From: JACVRW01 sp963808545
GTDB lineage: Bacteria; Actinomycetota; Thermoleophilia; Solirubrobacterales; Thermoleophilaceae
DNA length: 64,000 nucleotides
NCBI GenBank assembly: GCA_963808545.1
Contig: CAWEGB010000007.1
Span: forward strand, 507,342-571,341
Reading direction: 5' to 3'
In this document: one piece after another, positions 33,001-40,608 of the stretch
How the letters are laid out: each line of letters opens with the position of its first letter
Numbering within the stretch: position 1 is the first letter of the stretch
Notes under the pieces: generated by a model
What the model was told of the DNA's origin: nothing
The model's database searches: none
What the model saw: the letters and a program-made list of their open reading frames with translations, nothing else
Made by a program: the position numbers and the translations under genes

Positions 33001-33425
33001 CGGCCCTCGTCGGAGGACGCCTTCTCGCGCGCGGCCTCGGGCCGGTCGGTGAGCTCGGGCACGATCTCGGCGAGGTGCGGCGCCTTCGCTCCGAGTTCGG
33101 CCAGCAGATCTTCCTGCTGTGCGTCCTCGCGGACGAGAGCGCGGACCACCTGAACCCAGGGCCAATAGGCCGGCGCGGCCCCGCCCGACCAACCGACGCC
33201 CCAAGCGGTGTGGGCGCCACGGGCCTCGGCCTCGTCCGACAGGGTTCTCGCGAGGCTCGTCTTGCCGATCCCGGGCTCCCCGGCGAGCAGCACGACGGTG
33301 CCATGGCCGGCGATCGCCTGCTCGAGTCCCGCGGTCAGCTCAGCCAGCTCCCGCTCGCGCCCAACCAGGGTCCCACCAGCGTGACCGTGGCGCGAAATCC
33401 GTCCAGGTAATGCGTTGTCAGCCAT
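30051..33425 (-). CDS. Large AAA/STAND ATPase with TPR-like repeats and conserved C-terminal domain
   Basis: 1124 aa from ATG 33425 (MADNALPGRISRHG). N-terminal P-loop AGEPGIGKTSLAR (Walker A) after LVGRERELAEL, and LLVVIDDLHWAD (Walker B), typical of the AfsR/MalT/adenylate-cyclase-associated ATPase group. Residues ~400-950 form helical TPR-like repeats (LAEAR, ARRTLVQAAEVARLL). The end carries a widespread actinobacterial domain (RMVRLKDVKGLHHLALLL, LDDLQETIDEAEAMND, ATGLGGRDRPA, KTGIFCSYEPDPDHP). There is no LuxR HTH, so it likely acts by signalling or protein contacts rather than DNA binding. 3.4 kb without any frame break. Confidence 0.82.
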   Translation of the reverse strand: MADNALPGRISRHGHAGGTLVGRERELAELTAGLEQAIAGHGTVVLLAGEPGIGKTSLARTLSDEAEARGAHTAWGVGWSGGAAPAYWPWVQVVRALVREDAQQEDLLAELGAKAPHLAEIVPELTDRPEAAREKASSDEGRFLAYDALVELLRLATRDTPLLVVIDDLHWADEASLQTLGFVARSLQDLPILLLATYRDAEMNFEGQGTALPADLLGWSRRIALTGLETEGIRSLIEQMSEGGASDQLVEHLRELTGGNPLFVGELVTLLDAEDRLGDGERETTAALPLPEGVRETISQRLAPLPEQAQEVLGIASVIGDRFSVTTLSTATGKPRDELLGLIEAAGQIGLVHPVPESAEQFAFSHALVQATLYDGLKPSRRIALHRDVGETFEKLAGDRVDARLTELAHHFLEAAPLDGPERGVDYASRAGDRAMGQFAYDEAAAMYQRALEALEGAGGNGSVALLQSLGEAQTRAGDTEQARRTLVQAAEVARLLDDSHGLARATLACGIWGLSFGVDDELVKLAEQSIERLGQDPAGGMLARVKGLLAVALYWSPERERALRLSDEAVALAREEHATYEDRASAETLEYVLGRALLAGWGPDSITDQLGDSVELLELSRRLGDSEMEMVVRNWRISVLLEAGDVAAVDQEIARVEHMANTLRQPRAMVFHPLHNAMRAVGEGRFDDAEQGIAESTEIGRRVRGSVSELAGTATLIVIRLLQGRLFELEAPLGAMSSAQPGMVALRCAFTALLVQAERPAEARRELERLTADGLEGLPRDNTHLVMLALLADTAAELDDEQRSELLYGWLEPYSGRWVVSPSAAVLWPVDRSLGRLACVLGRTEEAKAHLAAARAQAERAGSRPSLALCDLDEARIAGDAEAAARAQTVAAELGMRRVEDEAARLLKGKPEPAAEPARRTQEEATGSLQREGDFWTLIAGGRMVRLKDVKGLHHLALLLANPGVEFHALEIIGRDEGHGGEETVPAGVATEELHTGGQAGVGALLDPQAKAAYRARLDDLQETIDEAEAMNDPERAAHARTEYEEIAHELAAATGLGGRDRPAASDAERARVNATRAIRKTLRRIEAHDARLGRQLARSIKTGIFCSYEPDPDHPIAWQVEP

Positions 33426-33525
33426 AGCGGCAGGGCCGTGCCGAGCTTGCCTCGACTCTAAGGGCTTGGGGGTGGCCACGCCACCGTCCGACGCGCTCGT
33501 CTGTTGAGAGGCCTATGGTTGGGTT

Positions 33526-33984
33526 GTGAGCGACCAAGCGAAAATCGACCAGCTGCTCGCCGACCTCGACTGGCAGATCGCCCAGCTCAAGCCGCGCGGC
33601 ATCAAGACAGACGCCGGAAATCCGTACAACCCGGCCCACTACAAGCGCGGCCTGGCCGCGGCCACCGAGAAGGGCGGGACCGAGGTGGTCGAGTTCATTC
33701 GCCGCTACCTCTACAAGCCACCGAGCGCCGGCTACCTGAAGCTGGAGGAGGCCGACGCGCTGGACCTGTCCTGCGAGTGGCTGGTAATGGACGAGGAGAA
33801 GCCCTACGCCTCGCTGTTCACGGACGAAGACCGCACGGCGGCCCGCGAGCGGCTGGGTCCGCAAATCAAGGCCATCAAGGCCCGCAAGGCAGAGCACCGG
33901 GCCGGCGTAATCGCGTGGCGCAACGAGTCACGGGCGAAGCAGGGCAAGCCGCCGTTGACGGACGAGCAGCTGGCGCTGTCGTAG
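33526..33984 (+). CDS. Hypothetical protein
   Basis: 152 aa from GTG 33526 (VSDQAKIDQLLADLDWQI). Highly charged and helical: YNPAHYKRGLAAATEKGGTE, RRYLYKPPSAGYLKLEEADAL, and a basic C-terminus (KAIKARKAEHRAGVIAWRNE). No known domain recognised. Codon use is slightly less GC-extreme than the neighbours. It is the last intact gene before the mobile mosaic, divergent from the AAA ATPase gene. Confidence 0.5.
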   Translation: MSDQAKIDQLLADLDWQIAQLKPRGIKTDAGNPYNPAHYKRGLAAATEKGGTEVVEFIRRYLYKPPSAGYLKLEEADALDLSCEWLVMDEEKPYASLFTDEDRTAARERLGPQIKAIKARKAEHRAGVIAWRNESRAKQGKPPLTDEQLALS

Positions 33985-34110
33985 ATTCGGGGCGATCGAC
34001 GCCGGCGCGGGCAACCGGCGAGGCTTCGAGTCTCCTCGGCCGCGGCACATTTCCTCGAACGGGTCTCCGAGCGAATTTTCATCGCGGTGCACTGACCCGA
34101 GCGCCGCAAC

Positions 34111-34150
34111 GCGGGGGGCGGGTTCGGCCCCGCGACCTTCGGGTTATGAG
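34111..34150 (-). other. tRNA-Met-like 3'-half remnant, possible attachment site
   Basis: On the minus strand CTCATAACCCGAAGGTCGCG, followed by GGGCCGAACCCGCCCCCCGC, reads like the 3' half of a CAT-anticodon tRNA (anticodon loop, variable loop, T-arm and acceptor 3' strand). The 5' half is absent and the T-loop is degraded, so it is not a working tRNA. Tyrosine recombinases commonly integrate at tRNA 3' ends and leave such copies. A tyrosine-recombinase fragment lies 330 bases away on the same strand. The remaining bases of the 33985-34321 gap hold no gene that I can see. Confidence 0.45.
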
Positions 34151-34321
34151 GCTGCAGTCTTAAGACGTGCGCGCCGAGATTGGTGCTACTCAGCCTTCCC
34201 CGTGACGTCCAACGCGGCAGTGGCAGCGGTCGGTGCTGATTCCGTCAAGCTGACTGGCCAGCGCCAAGGGAGCTGACCCCAGTCGTAATCCCGCCCTACG
34301 GCTATCAGCGCACGTGTCCCG

Positions 34322-34475
34322 CTGTCAAGGCCGGTTGAAAACTGGGCCACTTCTGCCGGTTGAAAACTGGTCCACCCAGATTGGGTAGGGCGCCCGCGGA
34401 GCGAAGCCCGGAGGGCGAGCGGAGCGGGCGCCGGCGAGCCGACTGGGACCCGCCGGCCGAAAATTGACCCCCGAC
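34322..34475. repeat. 154-bp direct repeat, copy 1 (solo IS21-family end)
   Basis: Identical over 154 bases to 36194-36347, the left end of the IS21-family element. It begins at the TGT terminus and contains three related iterons (CCGGTTGAAAACTGGGCCA, CCGGTTGAAAACTGGTCCA, CCGGCCGAAAATTGACCCC) and a GGCGCCCGC/GCGGGCGCC hairpin. No transposase follows this copy; it joins the integrase fragment directly. Confidence 0.92.
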
Positions 34476-34727
34476 ACCCGCAGGCCGGTGAGACCTGGGG
34501 TCAATATCAGGGCCTCGAAGTCATGGGGCGAGAAGAATCGCTCGGGCCCCGGCTTCTTGCGGCGTCGGTCGACCGGGCGCTTGGTCGCCGCTCGCACCTC
34601 AGGGCGCCCGCCAGCCGCGAACGCCCGCATCTGCTCGAAGTTCCAGACCCGGATCGCCCGCGGAGCCTTCCTTACGCGGGGATCGTTGCGGCGAAGGCGC
34701 ACGCCCTTGAGATCGCCGATCGCGTGT
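34476..34727 (-). pseudogene. Tyrosine recombinase/integrase fragment
   Basis: Fragment of ~80 codons: IGDLKGVRLRRNDPRVRKAP, RAIRVWNFEQMRAF and HDFEALILTPGLTGLRVS. This is the start of a tyrosine-recombinase catalytic domain, ending in the box I region TGLR (catalytic Arg). It is cut on one side at 34475 by the IS end and on the other by a TAA at about 34729, next to the glycosyltransferase start. The rest of the enzyme, including the HxxR and Tyr boxes, is missing. Confidence 0.65.
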
Positions 34728-34730
34728 TAA

Positions 34731-35864
34731 ATGGGAATCGTGCGCGCACTCTTCGCGACCTCCCCCGGTCTTGGCCATGTGTTCCCGACGATCTCCCTAG
34801 CACACGCGCTGCGTGCCGCCGGCCACGAGGTGCTGGTGGCGACCGCGGGCGGCAAGGAGGCCGCGAACGCCGGCCTGCACGTCGTGGACACCGCGCCGGG
34901 TGTCGACATCGGCGCGGTGTTCCAGCAGGCGGCCAGCGAGCAACCCGAGGAGTTCGACTACAGCACGGACGTCGACACCGAGAAGGGGTTGGAGTTCGTC
35001 GGCGCGATCTTCGCCAAGTTGTCCGGCGTGTCGGTGGACCTGACCGTGTCGGCGGCCGAATCGTGGCGGCCGGACGTGGTCGTGTACTCGTCGATGGAGG
35101 GCACCGGGCCGCTGGTCGCCGCGAAGCTCGGCGTGCCGGCCGTGTCGCACGGCTTCGGGTTCGCCGACGAGGCGTCGATGACCGAGGCGATCTTCAAGAA
35201 GATGGTCGAGGAACGCGAACGGCATGGCGTGCAAGGGTTTCCCGAGGTGCGCGAGTCGATCGACGTGGCGCCGCCGAGCATGGTCGACCGGCCGGTGCGC
35301 GGCTGGCCGATGCGGTACGTGCCGTACAACGGAGGCGGCGTGCTGCCCGAGTGGGTGCTCGAACGGCCCGCGCGCCCGCGCGTCGCGGTGACACTCGGCA
35401 CGGTGCTGACCCAGGTCGGCGCGCTCACGTCGTTGACCAAACTCGTCGACGTGGCACGGCATCTGGACGCCGAGTTCGTACTCGCCCTCGGCGACGCGGA
35501 CCCGTCGCCACTGGGAGAACTGCCGGACAACGTGCGGGCGGCCGGGTGGGTGCCGCTGTCCGCGCTGCTGCCGACCTGCGCGGCGCTGGTGCACCACGGC
35601 GGGGCCGGCTCGACGCTGACCGCGATCGACGCCGGAGTCACGCAACTCGTGCTGCCGCACGGCGCCGACCAGTACATGAACGCGGACGCCGTGGCGCGGC
35701 GCGGGCTCGGTCTGCGTTCGGAGCCGGATCAGGTGGACGCGGAGCTGATCGACCGCCTGCTCACCGACCCGGGGCTGGGCCGGGTCGCCTCCGAGGTGGC
35801 CGACGAGATCGCGACGCTGCCGAGGCCCGCCGACCTCGTGCCGAAAATCGCCGGCCTCGCCTGA
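34731..35864 (+). CDS. MGT-type (GT1) glycosyltransferase, likely horizontally acquired
   Basis: 377 aa. N-terminal acceptor domain starts VRALFATSPGLGHVFPTISLA, the GT-B 'G-H-x-x-P' start of macrolide/antibiotic glycosyltransferases. The C-terminal nucleotide-sugar domain has VAVTLGTVLT, AAGWVPLSALLPTCAALVHH GGAGSTLTAI and LPHGADQYMNADAVARRGLG, all typical of the MGT family (UDP/TDP-sugar binding HHGGxGS). Likely substrate is a small aglycone; none of the other genes of a biosynthetic cluster are present. Start ATG 34731; GTG 34740 is also possible. It sits between identical IS ends, so it probably arrived as cargo. Confidence 0.85.
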   Translation: MGIVRALFATSPGLGHVFPTISLAHALRAAGHEVLVATAGGKEAANAGLHVVDTAPGVDIGAVFQQAASEQPEEFDYSTDVDTEKGLEFVGAIFAKLSGVSVDLTVSAAESWRPDVVVYSSMEGTGPLVAAKLGVPAVSHGFGFADEASMTEAIFKKMVEERERHGVQGFPEVRESIDVAPPSMVDRPVRGWPMRYVPYNGGGVLPEWVLERPARPRVAVTLGTVLTQVGALTSLTKLVDVARHLDAEFVLALGDADPSPLGELPDNVRAAGWVPLSALLPTCAALVHHGGAGSTLTAIDAGVTQLVLPHGADQYMNADAVARRGLGLRSEPDQVDAELIDRLLTDPGLGRVASEVADEIATLPRPADLVPKIAGLA

Positions 35865-35964
35865 CTTTGCCAGGGGTGCACACCGTGGCGTGCACTAATC
35901 CCTTGGGCTGACTTTGGCGCGTGGCAGGTGAAATGGCGAGGGTGTCGCCCGTACGGTCGTCCAC

Positions 35965-36210
35965 ATGGCGAGGAGACGGGCGGACGCCTGCTATCGAGAA
36001 CTGGGTGCGGAACTCCGAAAGCGGCGGATCGCCGCGAACTTGACCATGCGCGAACTCGCGTACCATCTCGACTGGTCACCGTCCACGGTCTCCCGGGTCG
36101 AGTCTGGCTACATCGGGCTGCCCACCACGGAAGTCTTGCCACCGCCACGCTCTTCCCGCGCGATCCGGTTCTCGGGCTCAGCCGCGAACACGTCTGTCAA
36201 GGCCGGTTGA
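35965..36210 (+). pseudogene. Truncated XRE-family helix-turn-helix regulator
   Basis: The open frame codes ELGAELRKRRIAANLTMREL and AYHLDWSPSTVSRVESGYIG, a clear XRE/HTH_31 DNA-binding domain as in actinomycete DUF5753-type regulators. Family members are ~280 aa; here the coding sequence is cut at 36193 by the IS21 element, whose end supplies the last codons to 36210. The regulator should be non-functional beyond DNA binding. It follows the glycosyltransferase and shares its foreign context. Confidence 0.75.
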
Positions 36211-36347
36211 AAACTGGGCCACTTCTGCCGGTTGAAAACTGGTCCACCCAGATTGGGTAGGGCGCCCGCGGAGCGAAGCCCGGAGGGCGAGCGGAGCGGG
36301 CGCCGGCGAGCCGACTGGGACCCGCCGGCCGAAAATTGACCCCCGAC
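36194..36347. repeat. 154-bp direct repeat, copy 2 (left end of IS21-family element)
   Basis: Second copy, identical to 34322-34475, same orientation. Here it is followed by istB-istA. Same iterons and hairpin as copy 1. Confidence 0.93.
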
Positions 36348-36427
36348 CCCGATCTGCCCCGGACCGGGGCCCTGAGAGCCGATCTGCGGCCCGCGACGGC
36401 GCCGGCGCGTGTGATCCGTCGTCCGCT

Positions 36428-37192
36428 TCAGGCGCGCTCGGCCGGCGGTGGGCCGCCCAGGTCCTTGTCGCGAAGCCGGTAGCTGTCGCCTTTGAGCGAG
36501 AGGATCTCGGCGTGGTGGACGAGCCGGTCGATCATCGCCGTCGCGGTCACCTCATCGCCGAAGATCTCGCCCCAGGCCGAGAACGGCTTGTTCGAGGTGA
36601 CGATCATCGAGGCGCGCTCGTAGCGGGCCGAGACCAGGCTGAACATCAGGTTCGCCGCCTCGGGATCGAACGGTATGTAGCCGACCTCGTCGACGACGAT
36701 CAGCGGGACGAAGCTCAAGCGACGGAGCTCGGCCTCGAGGCCTCCCTGGCGCTTGGCCTCACCGAGCTTTGCCACCCACTCGGTCGCGGTCGCGAACTGG
36801 ACCCGCTGGCCGGCGAGGCAGGCGCGGATCCCGAGCGCGATCGCCAGATGCGTCTTGCCGGTCCCCGGCGGGCCCAGCATGACCACGTTCTCCTTCGCAT
36901 GGCAGAAGTCGAGCTGGCCGAGGTGCTCGATCACGGTCTTGCGCACCGAGCGCTGGAAGGTGAAGTCGAACTCCTCCAGCGTCTTTCGGGCCGGGAAGCG
37001 AGCCGCCTTGATCCGGTTCTCGCCGCCGTGGGACTCCCTTGATGCGACCTCGGCCGAGAGCACGGCTTCCAAGAAGCGCTCGTGCGACCACTCCTCCTCG
37101 CGCGCTCTGTCGGCGAGCTTCGGAGCGGCCCTGGCCGCCGCCGGCGCCTTCAGGGTCCGAAACAGGTGGGTGAGCTCGGAGGTCTTGCTCAT
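36428..37192 (-). CDS. istB: IS21-family helper ATPase IstB
   Basis: 254 aa DnaC-like AAA+ ATPase that directs IstA to target DNA. Walker A MLGPPGTGKTHLAIALG, Walker B FVPLIVVDEVGYIPF, sensor region ASMIVTSNKPFSAWGEIFGD, and C-terminal LVHHAEILSLKGDSYRL typical of IstB. ATG 37192 overlaps the istA stop (ATGA), as usual in this family. Intact, so the element may be mobile. Confidence 0.95.
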   Translation of the reverse strand: MSKTSELTHLFRTLKAPAAARAAPKLADRAREEEWSHERFLEAVLSAEVASRESHGGENRIKAARFPARKTLEEFDFTFQRSVRKTVIEHLGQLDFCHAKENVVMLGPPGTGKTHLAIALGIRACLAGQRVQFATATEWVAKLGEAKRQGGLEAELRRLSFVPLIVVDEVGYIPFDPEAANLMFSLVSARYERASMIVTSNKPFSAWGEIFGDEVTATAMIDRLVHHAEILSLKGDSYRLRDKDLGGPPPAERA

Positions 37193-38400
37193 GCCGGGAT
37201 CAGGGCGTCGTAGCGGGCCAGGGGCCGGACCTCGACCTCGGGCTCTCGCCGGCGTCGCTTGCGCTCACCGCGCAGCTCCTCGAGCGCGGCCTGGTGGGCG
37301 GGATCGGTGAAGGTGAGCCCGCCGGCGAAGACCCGGCGGTGGCGAGCGGCGAGCTCGCCGCTGTCGAGGGCGACGGCGATGACCTCGGCTTGGGAGGCGC
37401 GGACCTCGACCCTCCGGCCGACCAAGCGCGGATCGAGCGAGTAGTCGTTGCGGTCGAAGCGCAGGTAGGGCTGGGACGGGACCCGCAGGACCCAGCGCCG
37501 GTCGGTTGAGGGCATCGCCTCGGGCAGGGGCCGCATTCGCTCGTGCTCTGAGGCGAGGCGCTCGCAGACGATCGCCCGCGTGCTGCGGTGCTTGCGCTCG
37601 TTGATCCGATCGCACCAGCGGTCGAGCTGGTCTTGGAAGTCGGCCGGGTTGGCGAAGCACCGGCCGGCCTCGAAGTTGCCGTGAACGAAGCGGTGGTCGC
37701 GCTCGAGGGCCCCCTTGGCCTGGCAGTCGCCGGCGTCGAGGACGATCCAGCCCAGCGCGAGCTGGCCGCAGAAGGCGAGGAACGGCTCGGTCGGCTGACC
37801 GCGCGGCGCGATCGCACCCTCGCGGTCCCAAACGAGCTTTGCCGGCAGCGCACCGAGCCTCTCAAGGCAGCGGCTCATGCCCCAGGCAATGTCGGGAAAC
37901 TCCTTCGAGAAGACCAGGGCGCCGGCAAAGGCGCGCGAGTAGGGCAGCTTGCAGGTGACGAGATAGCCCTTGCGCAGCTGATCCCAGCCGACCGGGATCT
38001 CGCGCCGGGGCTCGGTGAGGTCGAACTGGGCCAGCTCGCCGGGTCGGTAGACGGTGCGCTGGTGGGTGCGCGGCGGTGGCAGGTAGCGGGGGCGGAGCTC
38101 GCGCAAGAGATCGTCGAGGATCGTCTTGCCGCCGCAGTAGCCGAGCTCTTCGATCTCCTCGCGGATGCGGACGCCCGAGAGCGTCGGCTCCTGGTCGAGC
38201 AGTCGCTCGATCTCACCAACGAAGGGACCGAGCTTCGAGGGGCGCTTCGGCCGCGGCCCGTAGCTCGGCGGCTCGTCTGCGGCGAGCGCGCGACGGATCG
38301 TGTCGCGGTGGATCCCGGTCAGGCGGTGAATCTCCCGCTGCGATCGCCGCTCGACCTTCGCCATCCGCCTGATCTCCGCCCACTGCTCCACGTCAAGCAA
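37189..38400 (-). CDS. istA: IS21-family transposase IstA
   Basis: 403 aa. N-terminal HTH (WAEIRRMAKVERRSQREIHR) for end binding, then an rve/DDE core: first Asp in GELAQFDLTEP, second in KLVWDREGAIA, Glu in CQAKGALERDHRFV. C-terminal beta-barrel region YLRFDRNDYSLDPRLVGRR. Length is at the short end for IstA. Intact frame. Start ATG 38400. Confidence 0.95.
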   Translation of the reverse strand: MLDVEQWAEIRRMAKVERRSQREIHRLTGIHRDTIRRALAADEPPSYGPRPKRPSKLGPFVGEIERLLDQEPTLSGVRIREEIEELGYCGGKTILDDLLRELRPRYLPPPRTHQRTVYRPGELAQFDLTEPRREIPVGWDQLRKGYLVTCKLPYSRAFAGALVFSKEFPDIAWGMSRCLERLGALPAKLVWDREGAIAPRGQPTEPFLAFCGQLALGWIVLDAGDCQAKGALERDHRFVHGNFEAGRCFANPADFQDQLDRWCDRINERKHRSTRAIVCERLASEHERMRPLPEAMPSTDRRWVLRVPSQPYLRFDRNDYSLDPRLVGRRVEVRASQAEVIAVALDSGELAARHRRVFAGGLTFTDPAHQAALEELRGERKRRRREPEVEVRPLARYDALIPA

Positions 38401-38535
38401 CTGCCTTCTCCCGGTCTCGACCTCTTGGTCGAGCCAGGGTCAGAGCCCGGCCGGATGGCTCCGGCCCTGCGCCGAGTGGACCAGTTTTAGACCGGCGCAG
38501 GTGGCCCAGTATTCAGGCGGCGCCTACACTCGCTC

Positions 38536-38630
38536 CTAGAGCGCCGTTCCGATCATGGTGGCGACAGTCATCACCAACGCCAGCAGGAAGATCACCGCTG
38601 CACCACCTCATGAATGGCCTGGTCGCTCAT
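38536..38630 (-). other. Two tiny overlapping reading frames of uncertain reality
   Basis: Between the IS right end and tRNA-Thr, ATG 38630 opens a 12-codon frame (MSDQAIHEVVQR). Its TGA overlaps a GTG at 38595 that opens a 19-codon hydrophobic frame (VIFLLALVMTVATMIGTAL). A G-rich run precedes the ATG. The second could be a one-span mini-protein with a coupled leader; it could equally be chance. The rest of 38516-38736 shows nothing else. Confidence 0.2.
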
Positions 38631-38736
38631 CGAACCCCCCTCGTGTTACCAATTGGTGTTACCGAGAGCATCTTTAGGACGGGCTGCGACTCTCTGTCAC
38701 CGCTGCAAATCGGCCACTTGCAGGGCTTTCGCGTCA

Positions 38737-38809
38737 AGCCGACGGCCGGACTCGAACCGGCGACATCCTCTTTACGAGAGAGGTGCTCTACCAACTGAGC
38801 TACGTCGGC
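38737..38809 (-). tRNA. tRNA-Thr(CGT)
   Basis: 73-nt cloverleaf. Acceptor GCCGACG/CGTCGGC, D-arm GCTCAGTTGGTAGAGC, anticodon stem CCTCT/AGAGG with loop CTCGTAA (anticodon CGT, reads ACG), T-arm CCGGTTCGAGTCCGG. Acceptor and D-arm are nearly the same as in tRNA-Thr(GGT) at 14575. Lies 209 bases to the right of the IS21 element. Confidence 0.95.
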
Positions 38810-38853
38810 GCTCAGGGGGACGAGTGTAGCCCGGCTCGGCACTCATCCCGGCG

Positions 38854-39117
38854 GTGGAGATTGTCGTTGCCCGGACGCTCAAGCAGCGCACCAGAGGCCT
38901 CGCGCTCAGGCGCCGGCCGCCCGATGGCTGGGCGCTCGCCTTCCCCCGCTGCCGCTCCGTCCACACCTTCGGTATGCGCTTTCCGATCGACGTCGTTTTC
39001 CTCGATGCGCGGGGTGAGGTGGTCCGGGTTGTCCGCGGTCTGGCGCCGCGGCGCATCGCTTCCTGTCGGAGCGGCCAGCAGCCGTCATCGAGACTCGCGC
39101 TGGCCAGGGTGAGATAA
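38854..39117 (+). CDS. DUF192 family protein (C-terminus uncertain)
   Basis: 87 aa as read from GTG 38854 (VEIVVARTLKQRTRGLALRR). Contains the DUF192 core: SVHTFGMRFPIDVVFLDARGEVVRVV, with the conserved F-x-M-x-x-P-I-D-V-x-F. Expected length is ~110 aa; in another frame the sequence continues AVIETRAGQGEII, which fits the family's C-terminal strand, so one base may be wrong near 39080. Function of DUF192 is unknown (small beta-sheet protein, often exported in other phyla). Confidence 0.7.
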   Translation: MEIVVARTLKQRTRGLALRRRPPDGWALAFPRCRSVHTFGMRFPIDVVFLDARGEVVRVVRGLAPRRIASCRSGQQPSSRLALARVR

Positions 39118-39125
39118 TCGTCGCG

Positions 39126-39464
39126 ATGGCCGAACAGCGCTCCAGCAAGCTCGCGGCTGCCCTCGATCCGAGGCAGCCGATCTATCGCGACAGCTACAAC
39201 GAGTACTTCGTCTTCCTGCTCTCGGTGGGTGGCGCTGTCGCCGGCACCCAGGTGCCCCTCTACATCCTCATGGCGATCACCGGGATCTGGAACGTCGCGA
39301 TCTTCGTCGGCGCCTGCGTGATCTTCGAGCTCGCCGTCATCTTCGGGCTCGCGCGGCCTCAGATGAAGGCTCAGGAGCGAGTCGGCTGGGTCCTCCTCTG
39401 GACCTTCGCCACGGCGGTCATGGCCGTGCTCTTCTACTACCTCGTCGCCGAGCCGACCCTCTGA
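39126..39464 (+). CDS. Small three-helix membrane protein
   Basis: 112 aa, ATG 39126. Cytosolic N-terminus (MAEQRSSKLAAALDPRQPIY), then helices YFVFLLSVGGAVAGTQVPLY, GIWNVAIFVGACVIFELAVIF and WVLLWTFATAVMAVLFYYLVA. No known family recognised. Convergent with holB with a 4-base gap. Confidence 0.55.
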   Translation: MAEQRSSKLAAALDPRQPIYRDSYNEYFVFLLSVGGAVAGTQVPLYILMAITGIWNVAIFVGACVIFELAVIFGLARPQMKAQERVGWVLLWTFATAVMAVLFYYLVAEPTL

Positions 39465-39468
39465 CCCT

Positions 39469-40608
39469 CTAGGCGCCCGGGCCCGCCAGCGCCGCGAGCC
39501 GGAAGCCCAGCGCCGACAGCGCCAGGTCCTCGCTCACGTTCAGCTCCAGCGACTGGCGCACCTCCTCGCAGCGCTCCGCCGCCTCGCGCAGCCGGCGAGG
39601 GTCGCGGGAGCGAGCCCGGTCGAGCAGCGAGCTGTCGCGGTCGGTCGCCAGCACGGCATCCGGCGCATCCTCGGCCGCACACACCAGATCACGAAACGCC
39701 AGCGAGGCCAGCATCAGCGACAGGTCGAGCGACTCGGTTCGCGCCCGGCGCCCGTCGCGCTTGGCCGCGTCCTCGAACTCGCGCTCGATCGCCCGGCGCT
39801 CGCGGCCCTTGGGCTCGATCTCGAGTCGCTCGCCGGCCACCCCGGCCAGCTCCTCCTCGGCCGCCAGCCGGCGCGTCTCGGCGCGTTCCAACAACGGGCG
39901 CCAGGGCTCGACCGCCACCACCGGGTCGTCACCGCCGTCGCCCAGCGCCGCCGCCACGAACGCGTCCACCTCGGCGCGCACCTCGACACCCTCCGGCGAC
40001 GCCAGATAGAGAGCTCGCGCGGCGTTCCCCAAAGCCAATCGAGCGCACGAAAGAGCCTGCTCGGCCGGCGCTCCCGCCGCCTCCAGCGAAGCGGCAATCC
40101 GCGCCGCCGGCAACGGCTCGAAGCGCACCGCCTGGCAGCGCGACACCACGGTGTCGAGCACGCGTCCGATCGCGTCCGTCAGCAGGATCAGATGCACGAA
40201 CGAGGCCGGCTCCTCCAACGTCTTCAGGAGCCGGTTGGCCACCTCGTCGTTCATGGTGTCCACCCGCTCCAGGACGAACACGCGCCGCGCGGCCTCGAAG
40301 GGCGTTCGCGTGGCCGCCGACACCACCGGCCCCTCCACGTCGTCCACGCGCATGACGTGAGCACCACTCGGCCGCACCCAGGTGAGATCGGGATGCACCC
40401 CGTGAGCCACGCGCAGCCGGACCTCCTCGGGATCGGCAGCATCGAAGGCCAGCAGCTCGGCCGCGAACGCCCGCGCCACCGTCCGCTTGCCCACCCCGGC
40501 GGGCCCGTGGAACAGATACGCGTGCGAGGGCTGCGAGCGCAGCGCGTTCGCCAGCACGATCCGGGCCTGCGGGTGGTCCGCGGTCCCGTCGAGCACGTCC
40601 GCGCTCAC
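39469..40608 (-). CDS. holB: DNA polymerase III delta' subunit
   Basis: 379 aa AAA+ clamp-loader component. Walker A HGPAGVGKRTVARAFA near residue 34 and SRC sensor in VVSRCQAVRFEPL; TLEEPASFVHLIL typical of delta'. The Cys-rich zinc module seen in many delta'/tau proteins is absent: the DPEEVRLRVAHGVHPDL region lacks four Cys. Start ATG 40608 overlaps the tmk stop, the classical tmk-holB pairing. Confidence 0.9.
   Translation of the reverse strand: MSADVLDGTADHPQARIVLANALRSQPSHAYLFHGPAGVGKRTVARAFAAELLAFDAADPEEVRLRVAHGVHPDLTWVRPSGAHVMRVDDVEGPVVSAATRTPFEAARRVFVLERVDTMNDEVANRLLKTLEEPASFVHLILLTDAIGRVLDTVVSRCQAVRFEPLPAARIAASLEAAGAPAEQALSCARLALGNAARALYLASPEGVEVRAEVDAFVAAALGDGGDDPVVAVEPWRPLLERAETRRLAAEEELAGVAGERLEIEPKGRERRAIEREFEDAAKRDGRRARTESLDLSLMLASLAFRDLVCAAEDAPDAVLATDRDSSLLDRARSRDPRRLREAAERCEEVRQSLELNVSEDLALSALGFRLAALAGPGA

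Larger units (their letters stand above)
36195..38528 (-). mobile_element. Complete IS21-family insertion sequence
   Basis: 2334 bp with istA and istB. Left terminus TGT-n10-TGAAAACTGGGCCA; right terminus, read inward, TGT-n10-TGAATACTGGGCCA. Both ends carry a second iteron (AAAACTGGTCCAC). This is the IS21 arrangement of multiple internal repeats. Flanking bases (...CACGTC and CTCGCTCC...) show no target duplication, so one flank may have been lost by recombination. It truncates the XRE gene on the left. Confidence 0.88.

Noticed and set aside
28591..33204. 1537-aa open frame overlapping DyP and the AAA ATPase
   Set aside because: Shadow of two well-supported genes; low-complexity Arg/Gly/Pro.
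38737..38809. tRNA-Thr(CGT) as the integration site of the mobile mosaic
   Set aside because: No copy of its 3' end seen on the left side of the mosaic; the only tRNA-like copy found matches a CAT-anticodon tRNA instead.
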